This document shows, piece after piece, positions 1 through 6,689 of a DNA stretch of 40,790 nt (its first letter is position 1; each line of letters begins with the position of its first letter). The position numbers and the translations under genes were made by a program. The stretch lies in contig JAHZHZ010000021.1 in assembly GCA_019419995.1 (NCBI GenBank), positions 1 to 40,790 on the forward strand, written 5' to 3'. The notes under the pieces are model-generated. The model searched no databases and was not told where the DNA came from. It saw only the letters and a program-made list of their open reading frames with translations. This stretch comes from Clostridiales bacterium. GTDB taxonomy: Bacteria > Bacillota > Clostridia > Christensenellales > Aristaeellaceae.

Positions 1-180
1 GCTGGTCGCCGGGCAGGGAGGGAGTGGGGAGCCCGAGGGGACCTTCGCCGGGGGTAGCCGGCTGGTCGCCGGGCAGGGAGGGAGTGGGGAGCCCGAGGGG
101 ACCTTCGCCGGGGGTTGCCGGTTCATTGCCGGGCAGAGCCGGGGTGGGGAGTTCCACGGGACCCTCGCCGGGCGTTGCAG
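1..180. repeat. 60-bp tandem repeat, three units
   Basis: Units are 1-60, 61-120 and 121-180. The first two differ at a single base (position 56 of the unit); the third differs from the first at about 16 of 60 positions. The period is a multiple of three, so the array codes for 20-residue repeats in the partial gene on the minus strand. The true number of units is unknown because the array reaches the window edge, where repeats may also collapse in assembly. Confidence 0.9.
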
Positions 181-199
181 GTTGAAAATTTTGAGACAT
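1..199 (-). CDS. N-terminus of a Pro/Gly-rich 20-residue repeat protein (partial, runs off the left edge)
   Basis: Function unknown. The frame starts at an ATG at 199-197 on the minus strand, preceded by AAAGGAG at 217-211 with an 11-nt spacer, and stays open to the window edge. After seven residues (MSQNFQP) it enters three 20-residue units built on ATPGEGPxxLPTPxLPGxxP. The first unit differs from the next two by conservative changes (L/V, S/A, D/N, Q/E, with one G/E), and several DNA differences between units are silent third-position changes, which supports this frame. It follows the polyferredoxin gene on the same strand after about 190 nt, so it may be the last gene of that operon. Low-complexity Pro-rich N-termini often precede membrane or zinc-ribbon domains, but none is visible here. 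The plus-strand frame in the same codon phase is the main alternative. Confidence 0.5.
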   Translation of the reverse strand, partial: MSQNFQPATPGEGPVELPTPALPGNEPATPGEGPLGLPTPSLPGDQPATPGEGPLGLPTPSLPGDQ

Positions 200-328
200 G
201 TAAGGCACAGCTCCTTTCGGATAAGATCTGGATTTCTCCATCTGCACACTATGCCTTACGCCACGAATGGGTTCCAGCCCTGGGGGCTGAAGGAATTGAC
301 CGTTGGATTGCACTGCTCATGGAGCAAT

Positions 329-376
329 TGACCTTGCGGGAAATCAATCCTCCATAAATGATTTCCTGCAAGGTCA
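329..376. repeat. 18-bp inverted repeat between the polyferredoxin and repeat-protein genes
   Basis: Arms are 329-346 and 359-376, complementary at 17 of 18 positions with one G-T pair, around a 12-nt loop. It lies just past the polyferredoxin stop and before the repeat-protein start. Neither strand has a T-run after the stem, so it is not a standard intrinsic terminator. It could be an RNA-processing or stability hairpin, or a binding site. Confidence 0.6.
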
Positions 377-387
377 TATGAGATCAA

Positions 388-978
388 TCAGTTTTCACTT
401 TTCAATTGGGAGCCGTTTCGCGCCTTGCAGATCAGCTGCGTCATGGTTCCCATGGGGCAGTAGACGCACCAGGAGCGGGGTTTAAAGAGTATCATGGTGA
501 TCAGGCCCAGCACGGTGGAAGTCAGCATGACGCTGTAAAAGCCGAAGGCAAACTGAGCCACCCCTGGATGGAACAGGGTGCCGTGATAGGCCCAGTGCCA
601 TGGAAGCTTAAAGGTCCAAAGCAGCGTGACGGCCTGTTGCAGATTGCGCACACCGGCGAAGACGAGATAGGTATTCCACAGCATGAGAAAGAACATGGCA
701 AAGAAAAAGGCGAGGAAGCCGTATCGAAACCATTTGCTTTTGAGCCATTTCGGCACGTCCTTCCTTCTGGAAAGCCCCAATCTGCCGCCGATCAGGGAAA
801 AAAGCTGGCCCCGGCCACAATAGCGATTGCAGTACCCCTTGTTGCCCTTGGCGATGGCGATGATGAGTGGAATGAAAAAGCACAATAGCCCCAGCCAGGC
901 GAAGAGAATGTTGAAAAAGCCCAGAATGAGATAGGCAGCGGAGGCGATCCACAGATAATCATACCATTTCTTTTTCAT
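388..978 (-). CDS. Membrane 4Fe-4S protein of the NapH/polyferredoxin type
   Basis: A 196-residue membrane iron-sulfur protein, probably passing electrons across or along the membrane. Hydrophobic segments lie near residues 10-45, 85-110 and 140-165. Two cysteine motifs face the membrane ends: C50-x3-C54 followed by GRGQ, and C171-x2-C174-P with C184 downstream. This is the short form of the NapH/CcoG-like family, without the soluble C-terminal double-cluster domain, which here is supplied by the adjacent ferredoxin gene. Its ATG overlaps that gene's stop by 4 nt, so translation is coupled. The redox partner is not evident; membrane-bound electron transfer in an anaerobe is an inference. Confidence 0.75.
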   Translation of the reverse strand: MKKKWYDYLWIASAAYLILGFFNILFAWLGLLCFFIPLIIAIAKGNKGYCNRYCGRGQLFSLIGGRLGLSRRKDVPKWLKSKWFRYGFLAFFFAMFFLMLWNTYLVFAGVRNLQQAVTLLWTFKLPWHWAYHGTLFHPGVAQFAFGFYSVMLTSTVLGLITMILFKPRSWCVYCPMGTMTQLICKARNGSQLKSEN

Positions 979-1190
979 ACCTCAACCTCCCTGATTTCAA
1001 TGACCGAGGCAGGACATTCTTTGGCACACTTGCCGCAACCCACACATTTATTCCGGTCTACGCGGGCATATGCGCCCAAATGGATTTTGATGGCCTGAAC
1101 GGGACATACCTTCTCACAGCATCCGCAGGCCACGCAGTGGAGCACTTCTACATCGGCCTTGCGACGCTTCTTTTTCATGGCTTGAGTCAT
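975..1190 (-). CDS. Small 2[4Fe-4S] ferredoxin
   Basis: A 71-residue cytoplasmic electron carrier. The first cluster motif is C19-x2-C22-x2-C25-x3-C29-P and the second is the C-x2-C-x2-C-x3-C-P stretch around residues 48-59, the classic clostridial ferredoxin pattern. A basic N-terminal stretch (KKKRRK, residues 6-11) precedes the fold and could bind acidic partners or lipid. The ATG at 1190 is chosen because GGAGG lies six nt upstream. It is first in a minus-strand operon with the membrane polyferredoxin and is driven by a promoter with a palindromic operator at 1246-1258. Confidence 0.85.
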   Translation of the reverse strand: MTQAMKKKRRKADVEVLHCVACGCCEKVCPVQAIKIHLGAYARVDRNKCVGCGKCAKECPASVIEIREVEV

Positions 1191-1217
1191 AACGCACCTC
1201 CGCGAATCGTTGAATTC

Positions 1218-1258
1218 ATTATAATCTGAGCTGAGCGGTTTTTCCGTGATAAAGTCAC
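1218..1258 (-). promoter_or_regulatory. Ferredoxin operon promoter with palindromic operator
   Basis: The -10 box TATAAT reads 1223 to 1218 on the minus strand. No -35 hexamer is recognisable; in its place lies the palindrome GTGAT-AAA-GTCAC (1246-1258), whose inner edge CCGTGAT starts exactly 20 bp upstream of the -10. Its centre falls near -41, the class II activator position used by CRP/FNR-family regulators. The same arrangement precedes trxA at 12103-12143. Confidence 0.65.
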
Positions 1259-1260
1259 AG

Positions 1261-1316
1261 AAAAAGCCGGGTGCGCTTTGCGGATATCCGGGGATATCGG
1301 GGAAAGCGCACTCGGC
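1261..1316 (-). terminator. Intrinsic terminator after thiM
   Basis: A 14-bp stem with one mismatch (arms 1266-1279 and 1303-1316) is followed on the minus strand by TTTTT. It ends the thiW-thiM transcript just upstream of the ferredoxin promoter. Confidence 0.85.
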
Positions 1317-1361
1317 TTATTGATTATTGCGGCAAAGCTGCCTGAATTTTGGGAATAGAGC

Positions 1362-2138
1362 TCAGTAGTGCAGGGAGCGCAGCCATGCAGCATCCATCAG
1401 GGCCATGTGGAAGTGGCCGATGCCCAGCTTGGCGGCGGATTGCTCTGCGTCTGCGGCGCAGTCTTTCCAGAAGCGAGCGGCCTGAACGGCGGCGGCATAT
1501 GCGTCTGGCTCCACGGCGGAAAAGGCGCCGCACAGGGCGGAGAGCATACAGCCGCTGCCGGTGACGGCGGAAATGAGCTCGCTGCCACCCTCCAGCTGCG
1601 TCACCCGAGCGCCATCACTCACCAGATCCCGCCTTCCGCTGATTAAGACCGTGCACCCCATTTGCCGTGCCAGATTTGCGGCACAGTCCAATGCTTCGTT
1701 GGAAGAGGCGGATGCAGCGCTGTCCACGCCGCGCTCTGTTTCCACCAAACCCAATAGGGCGCGGGCTTCACTGAGGTTTACGCGAAGAATGCTTGGCCTC
1801 ATATTCCGCAGCATTTCCTGAATGCCTGCCAGGCGCCAGCGGCTGGCGCCAATGCCCACGGGATCAAGAATGACCGGCTGGTTCATCTCTACGGCCAGTT
1901 TTCCCCTTTGCGCGCACAGTGAAAACCGCGCTGCATCAGGAGTTCCCGTATTGAGCACTGCGGCGCTGGAAATCCGGGCAATATCCGCCATTTCAGCCTC
2001 GGCCATGGCCATCATCGGGCTGGCGCCAATGGCCAGCAGCAAATTGGCGCAATCATTGGCGGTGACAATGTTGGATATGCAATGGATCAGGGGAATCTGT
2101 TCCCGGATTCGTTTAAGGGCGGAACGGTAAGTGATCAT
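1362..2138 (-). CDS. thiM: Hydroxyethylthiazole kinase
   Basis: Phosphorylates 4-methyl-5-(2-hydroxyethyl)thiazole with ATP, the salvage entry of the thiazole half of thiamin. The protein is 258 residues, the usual family length, with the N-terminal P-L-x-H-C-I-S-N block, the LDPVGxGAS block and the C-terminal VTGSGCMLSA anion-hole motif. An upstream in-frame start at 2174 exists, but the ATG at 2138 sits four nt after the thiW stop and has GGAG in front of it, so it is preferred. It is second in the TPP-riboswitch-controlled thiW-thiM operon; its product is the substrate of ThiE, encoded on the divergent arm. Confidence 0.95.
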   Translation of the reverse strand: MITYRSALKRIREQIPLIHCISNIVTANDCANLLLAIGASPMMAMAEAEMADIARISSAAVLNTGTPDAARFSLCAQRGKLAVEMNQPVILDPVGIGASRWRLAGIQEMLRNMRPSILRVNLSEARALLGLVETERGVDSAASASSNEALDCAANLARQMGCTVLISGRRDLVSDGARVTQLEGGSELISAVTGSGCMLSALCGAFSAVEPDAYAAAVQAARFWKDCAADAEQSAAKLGIGHFHMALMDAAWLRSLHY

Positions 2139-2142
2139 GCTT

Positions 2143-2664
2143 TTATTTCTCCAGTGTTGCACACATGCGGGCAAGCGTTCCGGAACGGCGCAGGGCCAGT
2201 ACCAGCACGCCGGCCAGAATAGAACCTGCCGCAGTTGAGATCAGGAAGGGGACAATGTAGGCGTAAAAGGCGATTTCTGAGGCGTTTGCGCCCATCAGCA
2301 GGATGGCAACGGGGTAGGCGCACAGGCCGCCCAGAACCGCGGTGCCGAATACTTCCGCGATCAGCGTCAGGGGAAGGTTTTTAAACTTCGCATAGGCAAG
2401 CCCACACAACAGCGCTCCAAACATGCTCCCAGGAAAGGCCATCAGGCTTCCCAGTCCCAGAAGATTGCGAAAGAGACTCGCTGCAAAGGCTACGCCCAGA
2501 CCATACCATGGCCCCAGCAATATTGCGCAGAGGATATTGATCATGTGCTGAACAGGCGCGCACTTGCTGCCCCAGACGGGCACGGAAAACAGGCTGCCCA
2601 CCACGGCGATGGCGCAGAAAAGGGCGGCGAGCGTCAATTTGCGAATCTGATTGTGTTTCATCAT
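2143..2664 (-). CDS. thiW: ThiW, thiazole-specific S component of an ECF transporter
   Basis: A 173-residue membrane protein with about five or six hydrophobic segments, the substrate-binding subunit predicted to import the thiazole precursor. ThiW is known as a riboswitch-controlled partner of ThiM. The family signature around residues 30-75 is visible (PVWGSKCAPVQHMINI, then LGPWYGLGVAF and GLGSLMAFPGSMFGA). The energising module (EcfA1/A2/T) is not in this window and would be shared from elsewhere. Translation starts at ATG 2664 with AAGGAG eight nt upstream. It lies about 300 nt downstream of the TPP aptamer. Confidence 0.92.
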   Translation of the reverse strand: MMKHNQIRKLTLAALFCAIAVVGSLFSVPVWGSKCAPVQHMINILCAILLGPWYGLGVAFAASLFRNLLGLGSLMAFPGSMFGALLCGLAYAKFKNLPLTLIAEVFGTAVLGGLCAYPVAILLMGANASEIAFYAYIVPFLISTAAGSILAGVLVLALRRSGTLARMCATLEK

Positions 2665-2704
2665 TCATACATCTCCTTCAGAAATTGGCGAGGAAAGGGC
2701 ACGC

Positions 2705-2830
2705 AATGCGGCGCTTTTCCCCACGAATCGTAAGCGGACATGACCTGCCCGCGGGAAAAGTTGCGGTCGAAGCTTGCTGGCTTCCTCTCACGCCGGAACA
2801 CGGCTTCCCATCGCTGCTTGCGGCATCCAG
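2705..2830 (-). promoter_or_regulatory. TPP-like structured element in the thiW leader (second, aberrant copy)
   Basis: Between the riboswitch terminator and thiW the minus strand repeats two blocks of the real TPP aptamer exactly and in the same order: TGAGAGGAAGC (2790-2780) and GCTTCGACC (2773-2765), again forming a P3-like hairpin. A GCCG/CGGC hairpin precedes it as in P2. The remainder differs: the CTGAGA box reads GTGAGA, and the pyrophosphate-sensing half is replaced by a long stem CTTTTCCC/GGGGAAAAG. It could be a decayed tandem TPP riboswitch or an aptamer of changed specificity. Regulatory activity is inferred. Confidence 0.4.
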
Positions 2831-2910
2831 ACGCAGGGCGCTCCCCCTCCGTCTGCTCCCGATGATGCGGGACGCCCTTTCAGCTACACTTCCTTTCTGA
2901 ATCAGAGATT

Positions 2911-2946
2911 AAAAAACAGAAGGCCGCACCAAGCGGAGCCTTCTGT
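2911..2946 (-). terminator. Riboswitch terminator of the thiW-thiM leader
   Basis: Stem ACAGAAGGC/GCCTTCTGT (2916-2924 with 2938-2946) plus an inner CGC/GCG, followed on the minus strand by TTTTTT. It lies directly downstream of the aptamer, so TPP probably acts by transcription termination. Confidence 0.85.
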
Positions 2947-2956
2947 CGGCGATAAA

Positions 2957-3058
2957 CCAATCGGCAAAAACTCCCTACGGTGGCATGATCCACATCAGGT
3001 GGAGGGTCGAAGCCATTGCTTCCTCTCAGCCGTTGACGGCTCCCCTGTTTTCCCGATG
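2957..3058 (-). promoter_or_regulatory. TPP riboswitch (THI element) of thiW-thiM
   Basis: All conserved pieces of the THI box are present on the minus strand: GGGGAGCC, GGCTGAGAGGAAGC, CGACCC, ACCTGATGTGGATCATGCC and CGTAGGGAG. The ends (CATCGG and CCGATG) close P1. Binding of thiamin pyrophosphate is expected to switch off thiW-thiM through the terminator that follows. Confidence 0.97.
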
Positions 3059-3087
3059 ATCATAGCACGTGGTGCAAAATTTGTCAA
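3059..3087 (-). promoter_or_regulatory. Promoter of thiW-thiM
   Basis: TTGACA (3087-3082), a 17-bp spacer and TATGAT (3064-3059) on the minus strand, just upstream of the TPP aptamer. Confidence 0.85.
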
Positions 3088-3103
3088 GGGGAATCAAAAT
3101 CAC

Positions 3104-3132
3104 TTGCTTTTTTTTGCGCTTGGGTGTATAGT
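3104..3132 (+). promoter_or_regulatory. Promoter of thiE-thiD-cytX
   Basis: TTGCTT (3104-3109), a 17-bp spacer and TATAGT (3127-3132). It lies back to back with the thiW promoter, leaving 16 bp between the two -35 boxes. Confidence 0.8.
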
Positions 3133-3149
3133 ACATGTATAAATTGAAT

Positions 3150-3243
3150 CGCTGGGGGAGTCTGTTTATGCGCAGGCTGAGAGGAGACGGCAGAGTCTCG
3201 ACCCTTTAACCTGATGTGGATCATGCCAACGTAGGGAATGCCT
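3150..3243 (+). promoter_or_regulatory. TPP riboswitch (THI element) of thiE-thiD-cytX
   Basis: Plus-strand THI box with GGCTGAGAGGA, CGACCCTTTAACCTGATG, GGATCATGCC and CGTAGGGAATG in order. It is followed within a few bases by an intrinsic terminator, so control is probably by transcription termination when TPP is bound. Confidence 0.97.
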
Positions 3244-3247
3244 TGAT

Positions 3248-3285
3248 ATGCAGACATGCCTGTCATTGGCGTGGCTGCATTTTTA
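3248..3285 (+). terminator. Riboswitch terminator before thiE
   Basis: ATGCAG-a-CATGCC (3248-3260) pairs with GGCGTG-g-CTGCAT (3268-3280), followed by TTTTT. The stem forms right after the TPP aptamer and 28 nt before the thiE start. Confidence 0.88.
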
Positions 3286-3312
3286 TGCAAATCGAGACGG
3301 GAGGAATCGGGG

Positions 3313-3954
3313 ATGAAGCTGAAAGCCGAGGATATGCGCCTCTATGCTGTAACGGCCAGAATTCGGGCGAATGGAGACGATGAACTGTTGGCCCAGGTGG
3401 CTCAGGCCATCGATGGTGGGGCGCATATCGTGCAGCTCCGGGAAAAGGGGAGGGATGATGAATCCCTGCTGATCCTGGCGGAGCGGTTTGCCCGGCTGTG
3501 TCGGGAAAAGGGAGCCATCAGCATTATTAATGACCGGGCGGATATCGCCGTGGCGGCGAATGCGGATGGCGTTCATGTGGGGCAGGAGGATCTGCAGGCG
3601 GAGCGGGCCCGTCAAATTCTTGGCCCGAATCGCATTCTGGGGGTTTCTGCCCACAATGTGGATGAAGCCCTGCGGGCGCAGGCCGCGGGAGCGGATTATC
3701 TTGGCGTAGGCGCCGCTTTTGTTACCGGAACCAAGACGGACGCAAAGCCTATCGATCACGAGCTCTACCGCCGGATTACCCATGCGGTGGATATTCCCGT
3801 GGTGGCTATTGGAGGCATAAACGGTGAAAATATCGGCGAACTTTCCGGAAGTGGGCTTTCAGGAGTTGCTGTGGTATCCGCCATATTCGGTGCGGAGGAC
3901 GTGACAGCTGCTGCAAGAACGCTGCGGGCCTGCTCGGAAGAGATCTGCAATTGA
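3313..3954 (+). CDS. thiE: Thiamin-phosphate synthase
   Basis: Joins HMP pyrophosphate and thiazole phosphate to give thiamin monophosphate. The 213-residue protein is a TIM barrel with the family blocks QLREK, INDR (HMP-PP/Mg binding), HVGQEDL and GTKTDAK, and GGI near the phosphate site. A frame upstream (from 3256) overlaps the riboswitch terminator, so the ATG at 3313, with GGGAGGAAT just before it, is preferred. First gene of the plus-strand thiamin operon; a 97-nt gap containing a short hairpin (AAGGCGG/CCGCCTT, 3961-3977) separates it from thiD. Confidence 0.95.
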   Translation: MKLKAEDMRLYAVTARIRANGDDELLAQVAQAIDGGAHIVQLREKGRDDESLLILAERFARLCREKGAISIINDRADIAVAANADGVHVGQEDLQAERARQILGPNRILGVSAHNVDEALRAQAAGADYLGVGAAFVTGTKTDAKPIDHELYRRITHAVDIPVVAIGGINGENIGELSGSGLSGVAVVSAIFGAEDVTAAARTLRACSEEICN

Positions 3955-4051
3955 GTCGGTAAGGCGGATTCCGCCTTCCTGCGGCGCATTGGGGGCACCA
4001 CCTTGCGTCGCAATAGAAAATCAAGGCTGTTTGCGAAAGGAGTAATGAAGA

Positions 4052-4861
4052 ATGAAAACAGCATTGACAATCGCAGGGAGCGATTCCTGCGGAGGCGCTG
4101 GCATCCAGGCGGACATCAAGACCATGACCCTCAACGGTGTTTATGCCATGAGCGCTGTTACGGCGCTGACGGCGCAAAACACCCTGGGAGTTACAGACAT
4201 CCTGGAATCCACGCCCCAGTTTCTTGCGGCGCAGATTGACGCCGTATTCACGGATATCTTCCCGGATGCGGTGAAGATCGGCATGGTTTCTTCGGCGGAA
4301 CTGATACGCGTGATTGCTGAACGGCTGCGCCATTATGGGGCGCGCCACGTGGTGGTGGACCCGGTTATGGTAGCGACTTCCGGCTCCCGCCTGCTCAGAA
4401 GTGATGCGCTGGATGCGCTGGAACGGGAATTGCTGCCACTGGCGGAAGTCATTACGCCCAACGTACCTGAAGCGCAGTTGCTGTCCGGGATGGAAATTCA
4501 TAATTCCGAGGATATGATTCGGGCGGCGCAGAGTATTTCCCAGCGCTGCGGCGCTGCCGTATTGCTCAAGGGCGGCCATTCCCTCAACGATGCGAATGAT
4601 TATCTGTGGGAAAAGAGCGCCGGAAGGTGGTTTGTCGGAGAGCGAATCCACAATTCCAACACCCATGGCACGGGTTGTACGCTTTCCAGCGCCATTGCAG
4701 CCAATCTCGCCAAGGGGTTTGGCCTTCCGGAGGCGGTAGATCGGGCCAAGCAATATATTTCCGGCGCATTGGCGGCGCAATTGGATCTGGGTCATGGCTC
4801 CGGGCCCATGGATCATGCCTTTGATCTGAAACCTGCGTACCGAGAGGAGGCCCAGGCATGA
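4052..4861 (+). CDS. thiD: Hydroxymethylpyrimidine/phosphomethylpyrimidine kinase
   Basis: Phosphorylates HMP and then HMP phosphate to HMP pyrophosphate, the second ThiE substrate. 269 residues, the usual size. The N-terminal GSDSCGGAGIQAD block binds substrate and the C-terminal HGTGCTLSSAIAANLA block is the ribokinase-fold anion hole. The ATG follows AAAGGAG. Its stop overlaps the cytX start by 4 nt, so kinase and HMP importer are coupled. Bacterial ThiD of this type normally carries out both phosphorylations; nothing suggests a pyridoxal-only kinase. Confidence 0.95.
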   Translation: MKTALTIAGSDSCGGAGIQADIKTMTLNGVYAMSAVTALTAQNTLGVTDILESTPQFLAAQIDAVFTDIFPDAVKIGMVSSAELIRVIAERLRHYGARHVVVDPVMVATSGSRLLRSDALDALERELLPLAEVITPNVPEAQLLSGMEIHNSEDMIRAAQSISQRCGAAVLLKGGHSLNDANDYLWEKSAGRWFVGERIHNSNTHGTGCTLSSAIAANLAKGFGLPEAVDRAKQYISGALAAQLDLGHGSGPMDHAFDLKPAYREEAQA

Positions 4862-6042
4862 AGCGCACCTCCAATTTTCAAAACGGACTGATCTGGTTTG
4901 GCGCAGGTGTGTCCATTGCGGAGATCCTCACCGGCACATATTTTGCGCCCCTGGGCATGCAAAGAGGGCTGCTGGCAATTTTGCTGGGCCATCTCATCGG
5001 CTGCGTGTTGCTGTTTTTAGCGGGGTATATTGGCGCCCGCACTCGGCGAAGCGCCATGGAAACAGTCAAAATGAGTTTCGGGCAGAAGGGTAGTTTGCTC
5101 TTTGCTCTTTTAAATGTCCTGCAACTGGTTGGATGGACGGCCATTATGATCTATGACGGCGCACTGGCCAGCAATGAAATATTCAACACGGGACACTGGC
5201 TTTGGGCGCTGGTGATTGGCGTGCTGATTGTTCTTTGGATTCTGGTGGGTATTACCAATCTGGGAACGATTAACAAGATCACCATGGCGGCGCTGTTTAT
5301 CCTTACGCTGATTCTCTGCAAGGTTATTTTTATTGATGGAAATGCCGTCTCCCAGGCGGCGGCTGAAGCCATGACGTTCGGCGCGGCGGTGGAACTGGCC
5401 GTGGCCATGCCCCTGTCCTGGCTGCCGCTGATCAGCGATTACACCCGGGAAGCGGAACATCCCTTTGGAGCCACGCTCACCAGCACCATCAGTTACGGCG
5501 TGGTATCCTGCTGGATGTATGTTATCGGCATGGGCGCGGCCATCTATACCGGAGAGAGCGATATTGCGGTCATCATGGTTCGGGCTGGCTTGGGTGTAGC
5601 CGCGCTGTTCATACTGGTGCTCTCCACCGTCACGACCACTTTTCTGGATGCCTATTCTGCTGGAATTTCTTCCGAAACCCTGTGCGGCAAAATTCGGGGA
5701 AAGTGGGCGGCGCTTGTGGTTACAGTGGTGGGAACGATCTGCGCAATGGCCTTCCCCATGGACGACATCACCGGTTTTTTGTATCTGATAGGATCTGTGT
5801 TTGCGCCGATGATTGCCATACAAATTGCAGACTGCTTTATTCTGAGGCGGGATCGCACGGATACAGCATTTGATTTGCGCAACCTCGTGATCTGGGCGGT
5901 GGGCTTTATCCTGTATCGAGCGCTGATGAGCGTGGACATTCCGGTGGGTTGCACTCTGCCCGACATGGTGCTGGTTATGTTGCTGTGCATTCTGGTTGAA
6001 AAATTTTCCCCGGCGAAGCGCAGCCAAGGCAGCGGCATATGA
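4858..6042 (+). CDS. cytX: CytX, predicted hydroxymethylpyrimidine permease (NCS1 family)
   Basis: A 394-residue inner-membrane transporter with about 12 hydrophobic segments, related to cytosine permease CodB. CytX is known from thiamin operons and is predicted to import HMP. The conserved LIWFGAGVSIAEILTGT start, the LQLVGWTAIMIYDGA block and PLSWLPLISDYTREA in the middle fit the family. The start codon overlaps thiD, with GAGGAGG seven nt upstream. Together with ThiW it gives the operon pair uptake of both thiamin halves. About 90 nt of non-coding DNA follow; a weak GGGCA/TGCCC hairpin there may end transcription. Confidence 0.9.
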   Translation: MKRTSNFQNGLIWFGAGVSIAEILTGTYFAPLGMQRGLLAILLGHLIGCVLLFLAGYIGARTRRSAMETVKMSFGQKGSLLFALLNVLQLVGWTAIMIYDGALASNEIFNTGHWLWALVIGVLIVLWILVGITNLGTINKITMAALFILTLILCKVIFIDGNAVSQAAAEAMTFGAAVELAVAMPLSWLPLISDYTREAEHPFGATLTSTISYGVVSCWMYVIGMGAAIYTGESDIAVIMVRAGLGVAALFILVLSTVTTTFLDAYSAGISSETLCGKIRGKWAALVVTVVGTICAMAFPMDDITGFLYLIGSVFAPMIAIQIADCFILRRDRTDTAFDLRNLVIWAVGFILYRALMSVDIPVGCTLPDMVLVMLLCILVEKFSPAKRSQGSGI

Positions 6043-6133
6043 CACAGGGAAGTTTCCTCGAGTAACCGAATGGCTTTGCGGCATGGATAGCGCCGGGCAT
6101 GCTGCCCTTCATTAAAAAATGATGAAAGAATGC

Positions 6134-6162
6134 TTGAACGTTTATTGAAATTTTGCTATAAT
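6134..6162 (+). promoter_or_regulatory. Promoter of the small secreted protein gene
   Basis: TTGAAC (6134-6139), a 17-bp spacer and TATAAT (6157-6162), 28 bp before the start codon. Confidence 0.75.
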
Positions 6163-6190
6163 AAACGCAAGGAGAAGGGAGGAATGAATA

Positions 6191-6610
6191 ATGAGGCGGT
6201 TTTCCCTGTTCATTGTGGCTTTGCTGTTGGTGAGCATATTGGGCTGTGCTTCCGCGGAATTTATGGAAGATCCGGTTGCGGCGGCAGCTTTTGAGAGCCG
6301 GGTAGGTGGCTTTTATGATCCGTCTGATTGTTTCATCAGGGCTCGGTATCTCATCGAATTGCCCGAGGATACTTCTCAGGTGCACGAGCAGATCCTGGAA
6401 GCCTATGAAGGATGCGAGGAAATACAGCTGATTGAATTTGGCGTGCCGGATATCGGAGGGATAGTCACCAGTGTGTTTGCCTGTGTGGGAACCTGTTCGG
6501 ACGGCGAATTGAAAAACTTGCTTACCCCCATGGAATTGCTGGGACGGATCTATGACGAAAGTGCATTTGACCATCTGAGCATTACGCCTGTGGCGCCGGA
6601 AGCGGATTGA
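6191..6610 (+). CDS. Small exported protein of unknown function
   Basis: I do not recognise this family. The 139-residue product starts with MRRF and a hydrophobic stretch (residues 5-18) ending LGCASA, a signal peptide. Cleavage after CASA by signal peptidase I seems likelier than lipid attachment at C19, because Leu at -2 is unusual for a lipobox. The mature part is acidic and contains further cysteines (near residues 47, 75, 97 and 101), which could form disulfides. Start chosen at 6191 with GGGAGG eight nt upstream; a competing ATG at 6184 opens only a short frame. It has its own strong promoter and is followed by the T-box promoter, so it is monocistronic. Confidence 0.7.
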   Translation: MRRFSLFIVALLLVSILGCASAEFMEDPVAAAAFESRVGGFYDPSDCFIRARYLIELPEDTSQVHEQILEAYEGCEEIQLIEFGVPDIGGIVTSVFACVGTCSDGELKNLLTPMELLGRIYDESAFDHLSITPVAPEAD

Positions 6611-6647
6611 TAAAATGCAAAAAGTTTTTCAAAATTGCTGAATCTGC

Positions 6648-6676
6648 TTGACAAGCCTTGCTGTTTTCGGTATACT
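6648..6676 (+). promoter_or_regulatory. Promoter of the T-box transcript
   Basis: Consensus TTGACA (6648-6653), a 17-bp spacer and TATACT (6671-6676), placed just before T-box stem I. Confidence 0.88.
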
Positions 6677-6689
6677 GTTCACAATTACA

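Noticed and set aside
1..180. CRISPR or other spacer-repeat array
   Set aside because: The units are contiguous 60-bp copies with no spacers between them.
3..185. Plus-strand reading of the 60-bp repeats as the C-terminus of a Ser/Pro/Gly protein ending at a TGA at 183
   Set aside because: Also in phase with silent changes, but the changes between units are more radical than on the minus strand, which in addition has a start codon and AAAGGAG. Not fully excluded.
115..357. An 80-codon plus-strand frame near the left edge
   Set aside because: No ribosome binding site and no similarity to anything recognised; it overlaps the better supported minus-strand repeat gene.
3806..4816. A 336-codon open frame opposite thiE-thiD
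   Set aside because: Low-quality composition rich in Arg, His and Gln and no motif; an antisense shadow of thiE and thiD.
5110..6084. A 324-codon open frame opposite cytX
   Set aside because: Rich in His, Gln and Arg, as expected for the complement of a membrane protein gene.
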